NCBI GenBank assembly: GCA_944989445.1
Contig: CALYLW010000542.1
Span: 310,001 to 374,000, forward strand
Origin: Ampullaceana balthica
Lineage: Eukaryota; Mollusca; Gastropoda; Lymnaeidae
DNA: 64,000 nt
Direction of reading: 5' to 3'
The translations under genes were made by a program, and so were the position numbers. Every line of letters begins with the position of its first letter. Within the stretch, counting starts at the first letter, position 1. Under the pieces are notes generated by a model that was given only the letters and a program-made list of their open reading frames with translations, was not told where the DNA came from and did not search any database. Below, piece after piece: positions 24,323 to 35,338 of the stretch.

Positions 24323-24756
24323 CAGAGGTGGGCAAACTACGTCCCGCGGGCCGCATGCGGCCCGCCAGGTTATATTTTGCGGCCCGTTGGCATCTACATG
24401 TTGCGATCTTATGACGTTGTTAACTTTATTTGTTTAGAACTTTTAGCTATAATTTTAAAAAATTTATTCCGATTATTTGATTCGAATCTATGGATATGAA
24501 ATCGGTTTCATGGCTCCAGAATCGATGAGTAATTATTAGTCATTAATAGGGCTGTCAATTTTGTTGAAAAAAGCTGCCCGGGTACCTGTGAAAATTTCGA
24601 ACGGGTACCTGGGGTTACCTGTTCTAAATGTCGCATAATTTTCCCCGTCATGACCGCTATATAATACAACCTAGCCACCATCCATGCACCTCATTTCACA
24701 CAGTAGTAGTAGCAAACGGCTTGCTTCCAGTAACACTATTACTAATGCACTACAAT

Positions 24757-25332
24757 CAGGGGAGGATTAAGACTGCACGGGGCCCCTGGCTGCAATTCAA
24801 ACTGGGGCCCTATCCAGCCAGCGTCCCTTTAAATAAAATGATTGCTAGCAGCTAATATAAGACTGTATCTTGTAACTAAATAGTTCATCGGTTCCTTTAA
24901 CATACTTTGTCTGTACTACGGGATCGGCCTTCCCAGCCAAAGATTATTCATGAATAAAATGGAATACGAAGAAATAACTGTTTGCCGCTATCCTAATATT
25001 GAGTGTAAAAATACATTTTTTAAAAAAATTTGTGCCCACGCCGGGAATCGATCGCGTGGCCGCTAACACAGCAGGGTGACTTTCTACCTCAAGACCACAC
25101 GAGCCTGGTGAAAAATGGTGAAGTTTAAAAATATAATCTTTAATATTTTCTCTTAGTGAGCCCATAAAATCAGTTTTTTTTTAAAAATAATTTATTTAAT
25201 GTATGATATTTTCATGAATTCATGCAAACATTTGTCCATCTTTCTTGTTAAATATACTAATTTTGGGGGCCCCTAATCATCGGGGGTCCCTGGCTTTAGC
25301 CCGCTCAGCCCCCCCCCCTTAATCCGCCATAG
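24757..25332. mobile_element. Nested non-autonomous hAT element with 8-bp duplication
   Basis: Inside the hAT element a 576-bp insert begins CAGGGGAGGATTAAG and ends CTTAATCCGCCATAG. It is flanked on both sides by ACTACAAT (24749-24756 and 25333-25340), an exact 8-bp target duplication. GGGGCCCC-type words lie just inside both ends. No transposase is present. Confidence 0.8.
25032..25112 (-). mobile_element. tRNA-derived SINE fragment
   Basis: On the minus strand 'tgtggtcttgaggtagaaag' resembles an A box and 'gatcgattcccggcg' a B box at tRNA spacing, followed by an A/T-rich tail. It lies within the nested hAT MITE. A true tRNA gene is unlikely because the acceptor stem does not pair well. 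Confidence 0.5.
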
Positions 25333-25779
25333 ACTACAATTACCGGTTTAACTATAATGCACTAAAAACTGTTATTCAATTCCTGCTGTAAATGCATTCT
25401 TCATACTCATAAACTAAAACTTCAGTAAACTGAACATGTAAACAAAATGTCAACAGCAATGGCGTAACGTTCAGTGTCATACCTCGAATATTAATATCCA
25501 CTTGGCGTCGGTAGTCGATGGGACGATGAAGGACGCAAATTATGCGGTAAATCTCAAGTGATCGTGCTTTGGTCAGTGGTACTGCTTTTGTTGACACCAA
25601 CAATTTTCTGATATTGGGTGAATCGGCGGTTTGGCGTTGGGTCGCACAGACATAATTTCATTACAACGGTTGCATTTTTGAGATGCAAGCAAAGACTTTT
25701 TGCGGTAGTCTCTTGCGTTGGATGAAAGTACCAATGTTCAGGACCCAGCACATTTGTTGGTATAAGCACTCGTTTTTGA

Positions 25780-26800
25780 GCTTATAGAATAATTACTTAA
25801 TGATGAGCTATTCAAACACACAGCTACAGGCCAGGATTTATCCAATGCTGTTGAGAACTGCGTTAAAAGAACCGGGTTGTTGTGGAGCAAGTTTAACAAG
25901 AGACTGGAAAAACGTAGGTTGGGTGAAGTTCATGAAAATAAAATTAAAGAAGAACATCCTGACCGTAAACTCTTACCTCTCCACAATGTCATCCATCTGG
26001 AAAGTCTGTGTTAAGCTGCGTTGAATATCAAGCATATTATTGACCCAGTTGTCAGATAAAGAAACTGAATATTATGATATTATCTACCACAGTAGTGTCG
26101 GCTGGCTGAGCCCGGTCAAGATATTGAGGCGAATATGGGATCTCAAGGAAGAAATAGTTATGTTCCTGAAGATGAAGTGTTTTGTTTGTGAATTTGTTAC
26201 TAACATTGTTAATGAAGAGTGGAAGTCAGACTTCATGTTTGCCATTGACATTATGGAAAAGTTGAAAGAACTGAATGTCAAACTTTAGGGCAACAGCTTG
26301 TTTGCACATGAAATGTATGTGCATGTTCAATCATTTCAGGCAAAGCTCTCCCTGTTCGCCAGGCAAGCACGTGAAAACAGGTTTTGCCATTTCCCTCTGC
26401 TGAAACAGAAAAGCATTTATAGTGAAATGGTTGTTGACGACAATGCTCAGTTGGATGCTTTGGTTGTGAAATTTGAAAGGAGGTTCTAAGACTTCAAGAA
26501 CCTGGAATCACTTTTCAATATCCCCAGTTCGCCATTTAGTGCAGAAGCTGATTAAGCCACAGAGGATATACAGTTAGAGCTGCTTGACGTACAAGCAGAT
26601 CATCACATGAAGCTAGGAGAAGTTAAAGTCAGTTCTTTTGCTGGAGTTTTATGGATGTTTTCCGCATCAGCATTTCCACACTTAAAAAGCTTTGCTCCCA
26701 AAATTTTATCACTATTTGGGTCCACATACATCTGTGAGCAGTCTAAGAACAGATCGATGTTGAATATTCGTATTTTAAAATATAATGCGCATGTGTAATA
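25780..26800 (+). pseudogene. Broken hAT transposase (GTF2IRD2-like)
   Basis: Fragments in shifting frames match the order of this hAT transposase family. A piece near 26085-26170 reads SSVGWLSPVKILRRIWDLKE, the counterpart of the usual 'evRWLSRGk.LkRv.dLr' block. 'LSLFARQARENRFCHFPLL' (26349-26405) and 'SFAPKILSLFGSTYICEQS' (26690-26750) belong to the C-terminal dimerisation part. Stops at 26286, 26487 and 26553 and frameshifts show that it is dead. Confidence 0.7.
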
Positions 26801-26960
26801 GAGTGTGAATGTGAAATAAAATAACAAGTACATGATAATAATTAATTCATATTTTATGCGTTGTAAATTTTAATTGAAGTAGACGCAATATAAATGCGGC
26901 CCTCGTATAGCAATACAGTTTTCAATGCGGCCCTCCGTTTAAAAAGCTTGCCCACCCCTG

Positions 26961-27248
26961 AATTGTAACCGAATCTTTCAATTCTGATTGTTTGACTTGT
27001 AATGATACGAATGTTTGCAGATAGCAATGACAATGAAATTTCTAGAAGACCCCGCTAGGATAGACTTTTTTTAAAAACAAAACAAAATACAATTTTCTTG
27101 TGTTGTTAAAACAGTGCCGCAGTCTAAATTTAAAAAATGCAGTGATGACCGTTCGAGATCAAATCAAAATCCAACAATGGAGCAGGGGCGTGTCAGGATT
27201 ATACATCGTCGTGGGGGGGGGGATTGCGACATTAATGGGATTTTTCAA
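26961..27248. other. Intron sequence, nothing recognised
   Basis: Spacer between the hAT element and a short repeat. No coding signal. Confidence 0.35.
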
Positions 27249-27355
27249 AGACAAGTTTGTTAGATGGAAGGGTGTCAGAAGTTTGTTAGATTGAAGGGTG
27301 TCACAAGTTTGTTAGATGGAAGGGTGTCACGAGTGTTAGATGGAAGGGTCGCACA
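27249..27355. repeat. Short 26-bp tandem repeat, four copies
   Basis: Units of 'agtttgttagatggaagggt' plus 'gtcac', the last copy shortened. Followed by AT-rich spacer to about 27650. Confidence 0.8.
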
Positions 27356-27654
27356 TTACCATTGAAGTTGCCCGCCTCTGCCAAAGATTTTTCTTTTTTA
27401 AAGGCACGCTGCTAAAAAGTCATGAAATGAAATATCAAGTATTTGTAAACGACACTTTAAAAAAAAATGTTTTGATAAAATGAACTTTGCGTCTCAAATG
27501 TTCAAAAAAATAAATAAATAATTCAGAGTTACAATCATTACAACAATAAGACATTTTACAAAAATAAAACAATAAAAAATATATTATGTGTGGCAATTTC
27601 AATTAAGTAGAACACCCTCTTACGCACCCAAAATAAAACAGTGCTATATAACCT

Positions 27655-27995
27655 TAAAAGAAACGCCCTCACCCAGTAGAAGCGCCCTCACCCAGTAGAA
27701 ATGCCCTAACCCAGTAGAAACGCCCTCACCCAGTAGAAGTGCCCTCACCCAGTAGAAACGCCCTCACCCAGTAGAAGCGCCCTCACCCAGTAGAAATGCC
27801 TTAATCCAGTAGAAGCGCCCTCACCCAGTAGAAGCACCCTCACCCAGTAGAAGCGCCCTCACCCAGTAGAAGCGCCCTCACCCAGTAGAAATGCCATCAC
27901 CCAGTAGAAGCGCCCTCACCCAGTAGAAGCGCCCTCACCCAGTAGAAATGCCCTCACCCAGTAGAAGCGCCCTCACCCAGTAGAAATGCCCACAA
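27655..27995. repeat. 19-bp minisatellite, about 18 copies
   Basis: Units 'gccctcacccagtagaagc' with A/G variants (agaaatg, agaaacg). It lies in the receptor intron. Confidence 0.93.
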
Positions 27996-28244
27996 CAGAG
28001 AGAGATTCACACATTTAACAGCCAGTCTAAAGTTAAAAAGTCACCGTCACATTAAATGTCATTCATTCTAACCCCCTTCTTATAGTAAACAAACACAGTA
28101 GCTGTATACCAACATAGATCAACATGGAAAGACTGCGATCTTTTTCAATTTGCACTCAGTTCATCTATTACAGGCATGTAGCATTTGAATTTGAATAAAT
28201 TAATAAATTAGCATATCTATTAGAGACATGAGGCACATATTTAG

Positions 28245-28620
28245 ATATCAATTACACACATGTGGCACACAGTTAGCTCATCTATTACACACATGTGGCA
28301 CACAGTTAGCTCATCTATTACACACATGTGGCTCACAGTTTGTTCATCTATTACACACATGTGGCACACAGTTAGCTCATCTATTACACACATGTGGCAC
28401 ACAGTTAGCTCATCTATTACACACATGTGGCTCACAGTTTGTTCATCTATTACACACATGTGGCACATATTTAGTTCATCTATTACACACATGCGGCACA
28501 TTTAGTTATCTATTAGACTCATGTGGCACACAGTTCATGTATTACAGACATGCGGCACACAGTTCCTGTCTATCGACATGCGGCACACAGTTCATCTATT
28601 ATAGACATGCAGCACACAGG
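28245..28620. repeat. 33-bp minisatellite, eight good copies plus decayed ones
   Basis: Units contain 'acacatgtggcacacagtta' and 'gctcatctatt'. The 33-bp period keeps frames open (28228-28659), giving 'THMWHTVSSSI'-like peptide repeats with no sign of being a gene. Decayed units continue to 28620, and one more is found at 30446-30480 beyond the inserted element. Confidence 0.92.
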
Positions 28621-30446
28621 GTGGTCGGACACTTTGACCCCGGACGATTCGACCCCTGACTGTTCGACTCTGCCGATTCGACCACAGGACGTTTCGACCC
28701 CGTTTGTTTCGACCACGGACGGTTCGACCACGGACGATTCGACCCCGTGCTATTCGACCCTGGACAGTTCGACCCTTTCGTTTCTACACCTTAAAAATTT
28801 TACTTTGTTTTGCTTTTTTTTTAAATTTTAATTTATCATTTTTTTAAGATTAATTTTTGGTGTAAAAATTATTTCATCATCATCTTCGCCCGTCGTTCGA
28901 TCCGGGGAATAGACCACAACACTGGCTCTCCAGGCATCCCTGATTAATATCATCATCTATTAAAAACTAAAAACAGTATGAAATAGTTATTTTTTAAATT
29001 TAAATTACGCCGCTTGAAACAAATATATACACGGACAACTAGTCAACATTGAATGCGAGTTCATGATTGTGATAAATGCGCCATACCTCTGAGGTAAAAA
29101 GTCCTTCCAAACCTATCCAACTCCACCCCCACCCCCACCCCGATCCGATGTATTCGGACAATGAAAATGCCATGTGGTCAGATAGTCCTTTATAAAGGTA
29201 CCTACATTCTCTCTGCCTTTATTTACCTTTCCCATAACTCTCGCCAGCACACGGTGTCCTGTGGTCGTCACTTAGTTTAGCCATGTCATTATGTAACATT
29301 TGTCAGTCCCTGATCTCGGTAGACTTCATCTCTCGATCTCTCGCCATCTCAGTCAAAGTCACGATGTAATCAGGCAATAAAAATATTTAAAAACCCGTTA
29401 AAAAAACAAGTTTTTGACTATAAATCCTTTATGTACGAGAAGTAACTAAAAGAATGTTCATTATAATACGCAGCGCAAGACCATCCAAAAATACACAATT
29501 GTAGTTGTGTCGTAAAACATGTTTAATATAATGCGCACCGATCAGGAATATGTTTATAAAAAGTGTTGTCAATAAAATACGCACCTTATTGCGTGACAGA
29601 AAGGTTGTTCAATATAATACGCACTGCGACACTCAGTCTCAAAAATGTAACATGATACATAGAGATAAAAAAAAATAATCTAAAAATTCAATAATTTAAT
29701 GACAGTACATGCGATCGATCTGAAATTTTGATACGTCGTTTTTATCATCGGCACGAGTCTGCCTGCAAAATTTCAGATCACTAGCTTACGAGGAAGTTGG
29801 TTAAAAATCGATCCAAAGTTTTGGCGACAATCAAGCAAGCAAGGGTTCAAACAGACACCACGAGTTAATATAAAGGATTTAATAACATGTGGTAAGATAT
29901 TCCTTTATCAAGGTACCTATATTTTCTCTGCCCACACTTCTTTTATTTACCTTTCCCAGAACCCTCGCAAGCACACGGTGTCAATCGGTGGTCAAAGTTG
30001 TTCCAACGGTATTTTATCAACTCTATACTTTTTACTTTTTCTTCGTAGGGGAGCGAACCCAGCTGCTCTGTACATACACCCACATCAACGCCTTGACTTA
30101 CCTCAGAGGAATGGTGCTTTTATCACAATCATGAATTCGCAATGAATGTTAACTGGTTGTCAGTGTATATACTTTTTTTCAATCGTCCTATAATAAATTA
30201 AACGTTAAAAATAACTATTTCATACTGTTTTCAATTTTTAATAGATAATAATATTAAACTAGTTTATCTTATAACAAAAATGTATTTGAAAAAAATAAAA
30301 AATAAAATAAGAACAAGGAATAAATAAAACCATTGCACGATGTAGAAACGAAAGGGTCGAAACTCCGGGGTCGAAACGTCCTGTGGTCGAATCGGCAGGT
30401 TCGCATCGTCTGAAGTCGAAACGCCCGGGGTCGAAACGTCCGTGAT
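28621..30446. mobile_element. Foldback-like element with subrepeated inverted ends
   Basis: The ends are inverted copies made of short degenerate subrepeats: 'gttcgaccccggacg'-type words at 28635-28780 against 'ggggtcgaaacgtccg'-type words at 30350-30445. The inverted similarity continues inward: 'tttcgtttctaca' at 28778 and 'tgtagaaacgaaa' at 30338; 'acagtatgaaatagttatt' at 28972 and its inverse near 30212; 'catgattgtgataaatgcgcc' at 29063 and its inverse near 30120. The arms are therefore about 500 bp. The insertion splits the 33-bp minisatellite, with GCACACAG on both sides. A MITE is nested at 29391-29882. No transposase is visible. Confidence 0.75.
29391..29882 (-). mobile_element. AAATCCTTTAT-type MITE, minus-strand copy
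   Basis: Ends 'ataaatcctttatg' and 'cataaaggattt'-like words are inverted partners. The interior ('gatcgatctgaaattttgat', 'aatatgtttataaaaagtgt') is shared on the other strand with the copies at 48787 and 49306. Host-element sequence around 29190-29275 and 29900-29990 is directly repeated on its two sides. Confidence 0.7.
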
Positions 30447-30479
30447 TCGGCACACAGTTCATTTATTACAGATATACTG

Positions 30480-30650
30480 CACCCAGACGTTTAATTGGTT
30501 GCCTGATCCAACCAAAAAGACCAATACTCTATCAACATTTAAAACACTAATAAAAATGCAAGACTAGACATAAACCATGAATAAGTGTTGGATGAACTAA
30601 TCTTCTATATAGAAAAGGCGTCTAGAACAGATACGATAAATATCACTTGA
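30480..30650 (+). pseudogene. LINE ORF2 C-terminal fragment
   Basis: The plus strand reads 'FNWLPDPTKKTNTLSTFKTL' and then IKMQD before a stop, the WxxLP...FKxxL ending common to reverse transcriptases of CR1/Jockey-type LINEs. The 3' tail after it (near 30595-30650) is shared with 55844-55905 and 14786-14861. The rest of the LINE is missing (5' truncation). Confidence 0.6.
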
Positions 30651-30904
30651 AATTAACGATTACAAAGTTTAAAATTTATATTTTAATCTTGCGTAAATCT
30701 ATTTCAGTTCTGTAGAAATACTAAAAATAAACTTTGCATAGTTTATTTATTTCAAAGTCATGAATCCACAAAGTGTAAGGTTGCATTTTTTAACAAGTAA
30801 CACTAATTTTTTTTAATAGAGGTATTACCATTTTTTCCATCACAAACGCTATTTCTATACGTCTAGAACGTAATGACCATGCAATTATTTAGCCCAACTA
30901 ATAT

Positions 30905-31020
30905 CAGGTACCGGTCAGAGTTGGGTGCACATGAAGACCCTGGAACAAATCACTGCCTACACGGAGACTCGAACAAGCGTCTCTGGGTGTGGCAGCAGAG
31001 CGATTACTATAACTTAGTGT
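30905..31020 (-). mobile_element. tRNA-derived SINE
   Basis: On the minus strand 'ttatagtaatcgc' resembles an A box and 'gttcgagtctcc' (plus 30963-30974) a B box. The tail 'cagggtcttcatgtgcaccc' follows. It lies in the receptor intron just before the main exon. The rest of 31020-31400 shows nothing else. Confidence 0.55.
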
Positions 31021-31407
31021 GAATCTCTTTTTGCATGTATGCAAAATTGATTCGTTAAAAAATAACAAGTAAGTTCTAGCAGAATTCAACAAACTATCAT
31101 CAACAACATTTAGCTCAACAACTAATCATTGCACACCTTCATTTTGTGTAAGCTGGAGGGATTTACTCCCCTGACTCTTATTTTAAGTAACGTACACTAG
31201 TATTTACATTTTTAAAAATATTTTATACGTTCTGATGTGTGTGTGATTATTTAAATGCTACTTTCTAGCGTGATTTTTAAAAAAATAAATTTCTTTTGGT
31301 CAGTCAATTCCTACAAACAGCAATCAAGCTGAGCTTTATGCATTAGATAAATATGACGAAGCGTTTGTTTTAAATTCAAATAATTGCCTTTTATTTCTCT
31401 TCCACAG

Positions 31408-33247
31408 CTAGCATTTCGAAACAAACACCACCAATGTTTGAATGCTCATATAGTGAGAGCAAAAAATTTAGTTTGGTTTGCAACGGCCAGGTAGATTGCC
31501 CCAATGGAAGGGATGAACTGTTTTGTGCCACAAAAACGTCAGATAACAAAATAACTACTTCCTGTGACAACAGCGGACTGAGCTTAGACAACGAGACGAT
31601 CTGCGTCTTGACCTGTCCGGACGGATTTATTTGTGACGGTGATGCGGTGGTGACGTCAGAAGTCATCACCAACATCACATCCTTGAATATCTTTCCAACT
31701 ACAACCAAATTTCTTAATCTCAGTGGCCTTGACCTCTCGTTCGTAGTTACACCACTGTTAGGGAATATCATCGAAATGTATCTTACTAATTGCAAACTTC
31801 AGGGCTTAAATTCTATTTTTTCTAGTAATCACACATATCACAATTTATATAGGTTAGACTTAAGTTACAACAACATTACAAAACTAGAAAACAAAGCAGA
31901 CATTTCTAGATTTACCAACTTACAATTTTTAAATCTATCCAATAATCCTTCATTACACATTCTACAATACAAAAGCATTAATTCAGAGAGGTTAAGGTCA
32001 CTAGATTTGTCTTTTACGAACATCTCTAGTTTAGAACTTATCTTGTTTTATACATATTATAAATTTCTTACTTATCTAAATCTTCAGAACACACCAATTC
32101 AAGATTTTCGTTTTCTTCAGCGCATTAGCCACCTAAATTCCCTTAACATACAAGGCATACACTTCCAAGACTCTGACATCATCCCTCAACTTCATCACCT
32201 TCAAATAAAAGACGCTTTCCATACGGACCGACCTTATCTTTGCTGTCCTTTAGTGGTAGGGTATGGGATACCAAAACACGTGTGCAACGCTCCGTGGGAT
32301 GGTATTTCGTCTTGTGCGGACCTTCTTGACGACATTTTGAAACGTTCCCTTTTGTGGCTCGTCGCCATACTTTCAATTGGAGGGAACTTAGCTGGTTTAA
32401 TTTCTAGGTTCTTTTTGGACAGAGATAGTTTTAGAACCCCTTACGGCTTATTGGTGACTTGCCTTGGCGTGTCCGATTCCTTAATGGGCATCTACCTACT
32501 GATCATTGCCTCGACAGATGTCCATTTTAGGAACAGATACGCCCTCTATCAGTCTGCTTGGCGCCACGGTGCCCTCTGTAGCACCGCCGGGTTTGTCGCT
32601 ACTCTTGCCAGTCAAACGTCTATCGTTTTCATTTTTCTCATTACACTGGAGCGGATCTTAGCTATCAAATTTCCACGTGGCGGACAGTGCCTGGAAAATT
32701 TTTCGGTGACTAAAAGGATTGGCGCTGCATGGATATTTGGGGTTATTGTATCCTTAATCCCAACTATCCGATCAGATTGGGGCGTCTTTTCATCAAATGG
32801 CATGTGCCTAGGTCTGCCCCTGTCAACCAGTCACCAACCAGCAGCGCCGTACACCATCGCAGTGTTCCTATTTTTTAATATGCTTATTTTTTTTTAATCG
32901 TTTGTGGTCAGGTGGCGATCTATTATCTTTCTCACCGCAACACAATCGGTCGTACGGCCAGAGGGGTCAATGCAGCAAGACACCGCCAAGAACGCAGACT
33001 TGCTATTCAGGTCAGTCTTGTTGCAGTGGCCAACCTGGCCTGCTGGTATCCCATATTTCTTATGGGACTCATGTCCTGGGGTGGCTATAAGGCCAGTCCA
33101 GATTGGTACTCTTGGCTACTTATTTTTGTATTCCCTTTAAATTCAGCCTTAGATCCCTTAATTTATAGCGGTTATTCACTTTTTCAGAAATGTAGGACCC
33201 CCAATAGGATCTTAGTAAACAATGATATAGAGTTAGAATTGCAGTAG
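31408..33247 (+). CDS. LDLa-LRR G-protein-coupled receptor (GRL101-like), main exon with one frameshift
   Basis: A pyrimidine-rich acceptor (ctcttccacag) precedes 31408. Domains in order: one LDL-receptor class A module (about 31441-31530, ending DCPNGRDELFC); a cysteine-bounded spacer; about six leucine-rich repeats (31700-32200, e.g. LYRLDLSYNNITKL) with several N-glycosylation sites; a hinge with CCPLV...ISSCADLL; then seven helices. TM1 holds IGGNLAG, TM2 GVSDSLMGIYLL, TM3 ends TLERILAI (ERI in place of DRY), loop 2 has GMCLGLPL, TM6 has CWYP and TM7 ends PLNSALDPLIY (DPxxY). The frame breaks in TM5 at a run of nine T (32887-32895): TAA at 32895. One more T would restore the frame to the stop at 33245. 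The LGR/relaxin-receptor family is known; GRL101 was described from the pond snail Lymnaea. The ligand is unknown. With exon 1 the protein would have about 628 residues. A polyadenylation-like AATAAA lies at 33597. Confidence 0.88.
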
Positions 33248-33774
33248 ATATTTAAGTGTTGATATTATATTAGGATTTAGAAATAGCGGATTTTATTAGG
33301 ATTATATGATTTAGAGCATTAGGGCAATGAGTTTAGGTATATTTAAGTAACTTTAGACTTAATTCAAGAAAGTAGCACTGGACTGGCCAGCCACCCTAAT
33401 GCCACACCCAGATCCTAAGAGTAGCTAGACCCGGTGTGAGTTGCCGTACTCACTGACATTTTCTTCTCTTCTCTCCCATCTGACGTTTGTTGTATTCTTC
33501 TGTCTCCTCTTTGCTGTTCTTTTCCTCAACCTGACCCCAAACTTCCCTTCCATTCTAAGTTATTCATGGATAAACAATAATAGGTCAACAATAAAAAATA
33601 AAACATTATTACATTAGAATTCTTCAATATTAGTCAAGACTAGAATTAGAGATCTAGACCGGGTGGGGGAGTAGGGGTGGGAGCTAGTGGGTATAGTGTT
33701 GTCGTTGCAAACAGGGTTGGGTGGGGTTGGGGTTAGAAATAGTATTATAAATTTACTGGGTCAATTTGAATTTA
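33248..33774. other. 3' region of the receptor gene
   Basis: AT-rich, with AATAAA at 33597-33602 as a possible polyadenylation signal. No further gene. Confidence 0.45.
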
Positions 33775-33800
33775 TATATATATATATATGTATATATATA
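33775..33800. repeat. (TA)n microsatellite
   Basis: Simple TA repeat of about 25 bp with one G interruption. Confidence 0.9.
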
Positions 33801-33889
33801 TCTTTAAGAGAATAAATAGAAGCATTTAAACTTGGTGGTGGTAGGAAATATCAGCTGAAATAACCTCTGTAGTTTCATGTGTACCCACC

Positions 33890-34565
33890 TACACGGTGTG
33901 AGAAACAGTGACAATTGGCTATAAATTGTCTGTGCATATGTACCCATCTACACAACATGGGATCCCTTGGTACTGCATTTTGTGTCTTGTGAGTGAAACC
34001 TTCAAAAACTTGCAAGCTTTAACCGAGATTAAAGATTCACTTCATTGTAATATGAGGTACTTTACCATCATACCATCTGCACATGAAGCTGCATCATCAT
34101 ACCATCTGGGGACGGGTGAGCAACACATTGCTATCTGTACATCAGACTTGAATAGCAACACATTGCTATCTGTACATCAGACTTGAATATCTATCTGCGC
34201 ATGATATTGCACCATCAAACCATCTAGTGATGAATCAACACCAAAATGTTATATTTACAAGTGAGTTTACTATCACGTAATCTTATTATTGATACTTTAG
34301 TGCTTCCAATTCTTGTCAAGTTCATATTAAAAGACTACAACTTCATTGTAATCTACATATGAAACTTCAACATCCTGTCATCTTCACATGAGACTTCAAC
34401 GTCAGGTCATCAAAAAATTTGACTTTAATGTCAGGTCATCTACAGACGACAACGTCCTGTCATCTACACACGACAACGCCCTGTCATCTACACAGGAGAC
34501 TTCAACGTTCTGTCATCTACACACGAGACTTCAACGTCCTGTCATCTACAGACGAGTTCCCAAGA
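33890..34565 (+). mobile_element. Repeat family carrying a 29-bp minisatellite, short copy
   Basis: The segment 'acacaacatgggatcccttg' to 'catgaagctgcatcatcat' closely resembles 62905-63100. Both copies are followed by tandem 'gagacttcaacgtcctgtca' units of 29 bp (about six here, 34365-34560, against about 25 at the window end). It is an interspersed element with an internal, copy-number-variable minisatellite; I do not recognise the superfamily. The stretch 34566-34930 shows nothing else. Confidence 0.65.
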
Positions 34566-34945
34566 GAGATACAACATTTTTGGTCTTAATAAAATCAAAT
34601 TAATCTACATGAATATTTAAATTTCAAATATTTATCATCAATGGACATTCATTGCCTTACACACAATATCTAGACATGAAAATCAAGAGAAAAAAATATG
34701 TAGGACTTCAACAGTCTACCTGTGCTGAAAAAATGAAACTGAAATTTTAACACAAATATAATTTTGTTTAAGTAAAATACTCTCAACAATCAATTTTCAT
34801 AAAATTAAAAATAAATATATTGTCCAGTTGTATTTAAACACTGCTCCTTGTTTATTGTTCAGTGAATAAAAATACTAATATTAATACGGTCTCTGGTTTT
34901 ATCATTAAGGAATTCACATAATTTCTTTATTTATTGTCATTCTAC

Positions 34946-35338
34946 TTAATATGTCTGCAACCACATTGTCCTTTCCTTTAACAGGTTTAATGTCAAATTT
35001 GTAGTCGCTGATAGCATAGCCCATCTATTTACTTTTGCGTTGCTTATTTTCTTCTTGTTGAATGCCACAAGTGGTTTGTGGTCTGTTAGAAGAGTGAATG
35101 TTCTACCTATAAGGTATTTTTGAAGTTTTTGTAGAGCCCATACTATGGCCAAACATTCTCTCTCTATGGTGCTGTAGTTACGTTCTGTTTTTGTCAAATT
35201 TCTGCTCAGATATTGTATAGGATGGAGAGTACCATCATGTTCTTGCATGAGACACGCTCCTAATGCAATAGACGATTTCATCAGTAGAAACATGAAAGGT
35301 TTGTCCCATTGAGGTGTAACCAAAGTGGGTTTCTTCCT
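34946..35338 (-). pseudogene. Retrotransposon RNase H domain
   Basis: Minus-strand frame of 125 codons plus upstream context. It begins in the RT connection (TPQWDKPFMFLLMKSSIAL), then 'HPIQYLSRNLTKTERNYSTI' with ERECLAIVWAL, and 'FTLLTDHKPLVAF', the RNase H signature of Ty3/gypsy elements (DH retained in TDHKPL). It ends at TAA 34946, and no 3' LTR is found downstream. It is the last domain of the element at 34946-40639 and is separated by frameshift from the RT part. Confidence 0.85.

Larger units (their letters stand above)
24323..26960 (+). mobile_element. hAT element, GTF2IRD2/ZBED-like, decayed
   Basis: The left terminus 'cagaggtgggcaaact' and right terminus 'agcttgcccacccctg' are inverted partners, and both ends are rich in GCGGCCC words ('gggccgcatgcggcccgc', 'gcggccctcgta'), the usual look of this hAT group. 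The flanks show ATGTAACC and TTGTAACC, a possible 8-bp duplication with one change if two bases were added at the right. Transposase remnants lie at 25800-26800 and a second element is inserted at 24757-25332. It sits in the receptor intron. Confidence 0.75.

Noticed and set aside
28228..28831. Frames with 'HTCGTQLAHLL' or 'THMWHTVSSSI' repeats
   Set aside because: Translations of the 33-bp minisatellite with no gene context.
31391..31795. Minus-strand 134-codon frame over the receptor exon
   Set aside because: It lies antisense to a well-supported LDLa/LRR coding exon and has no domain.
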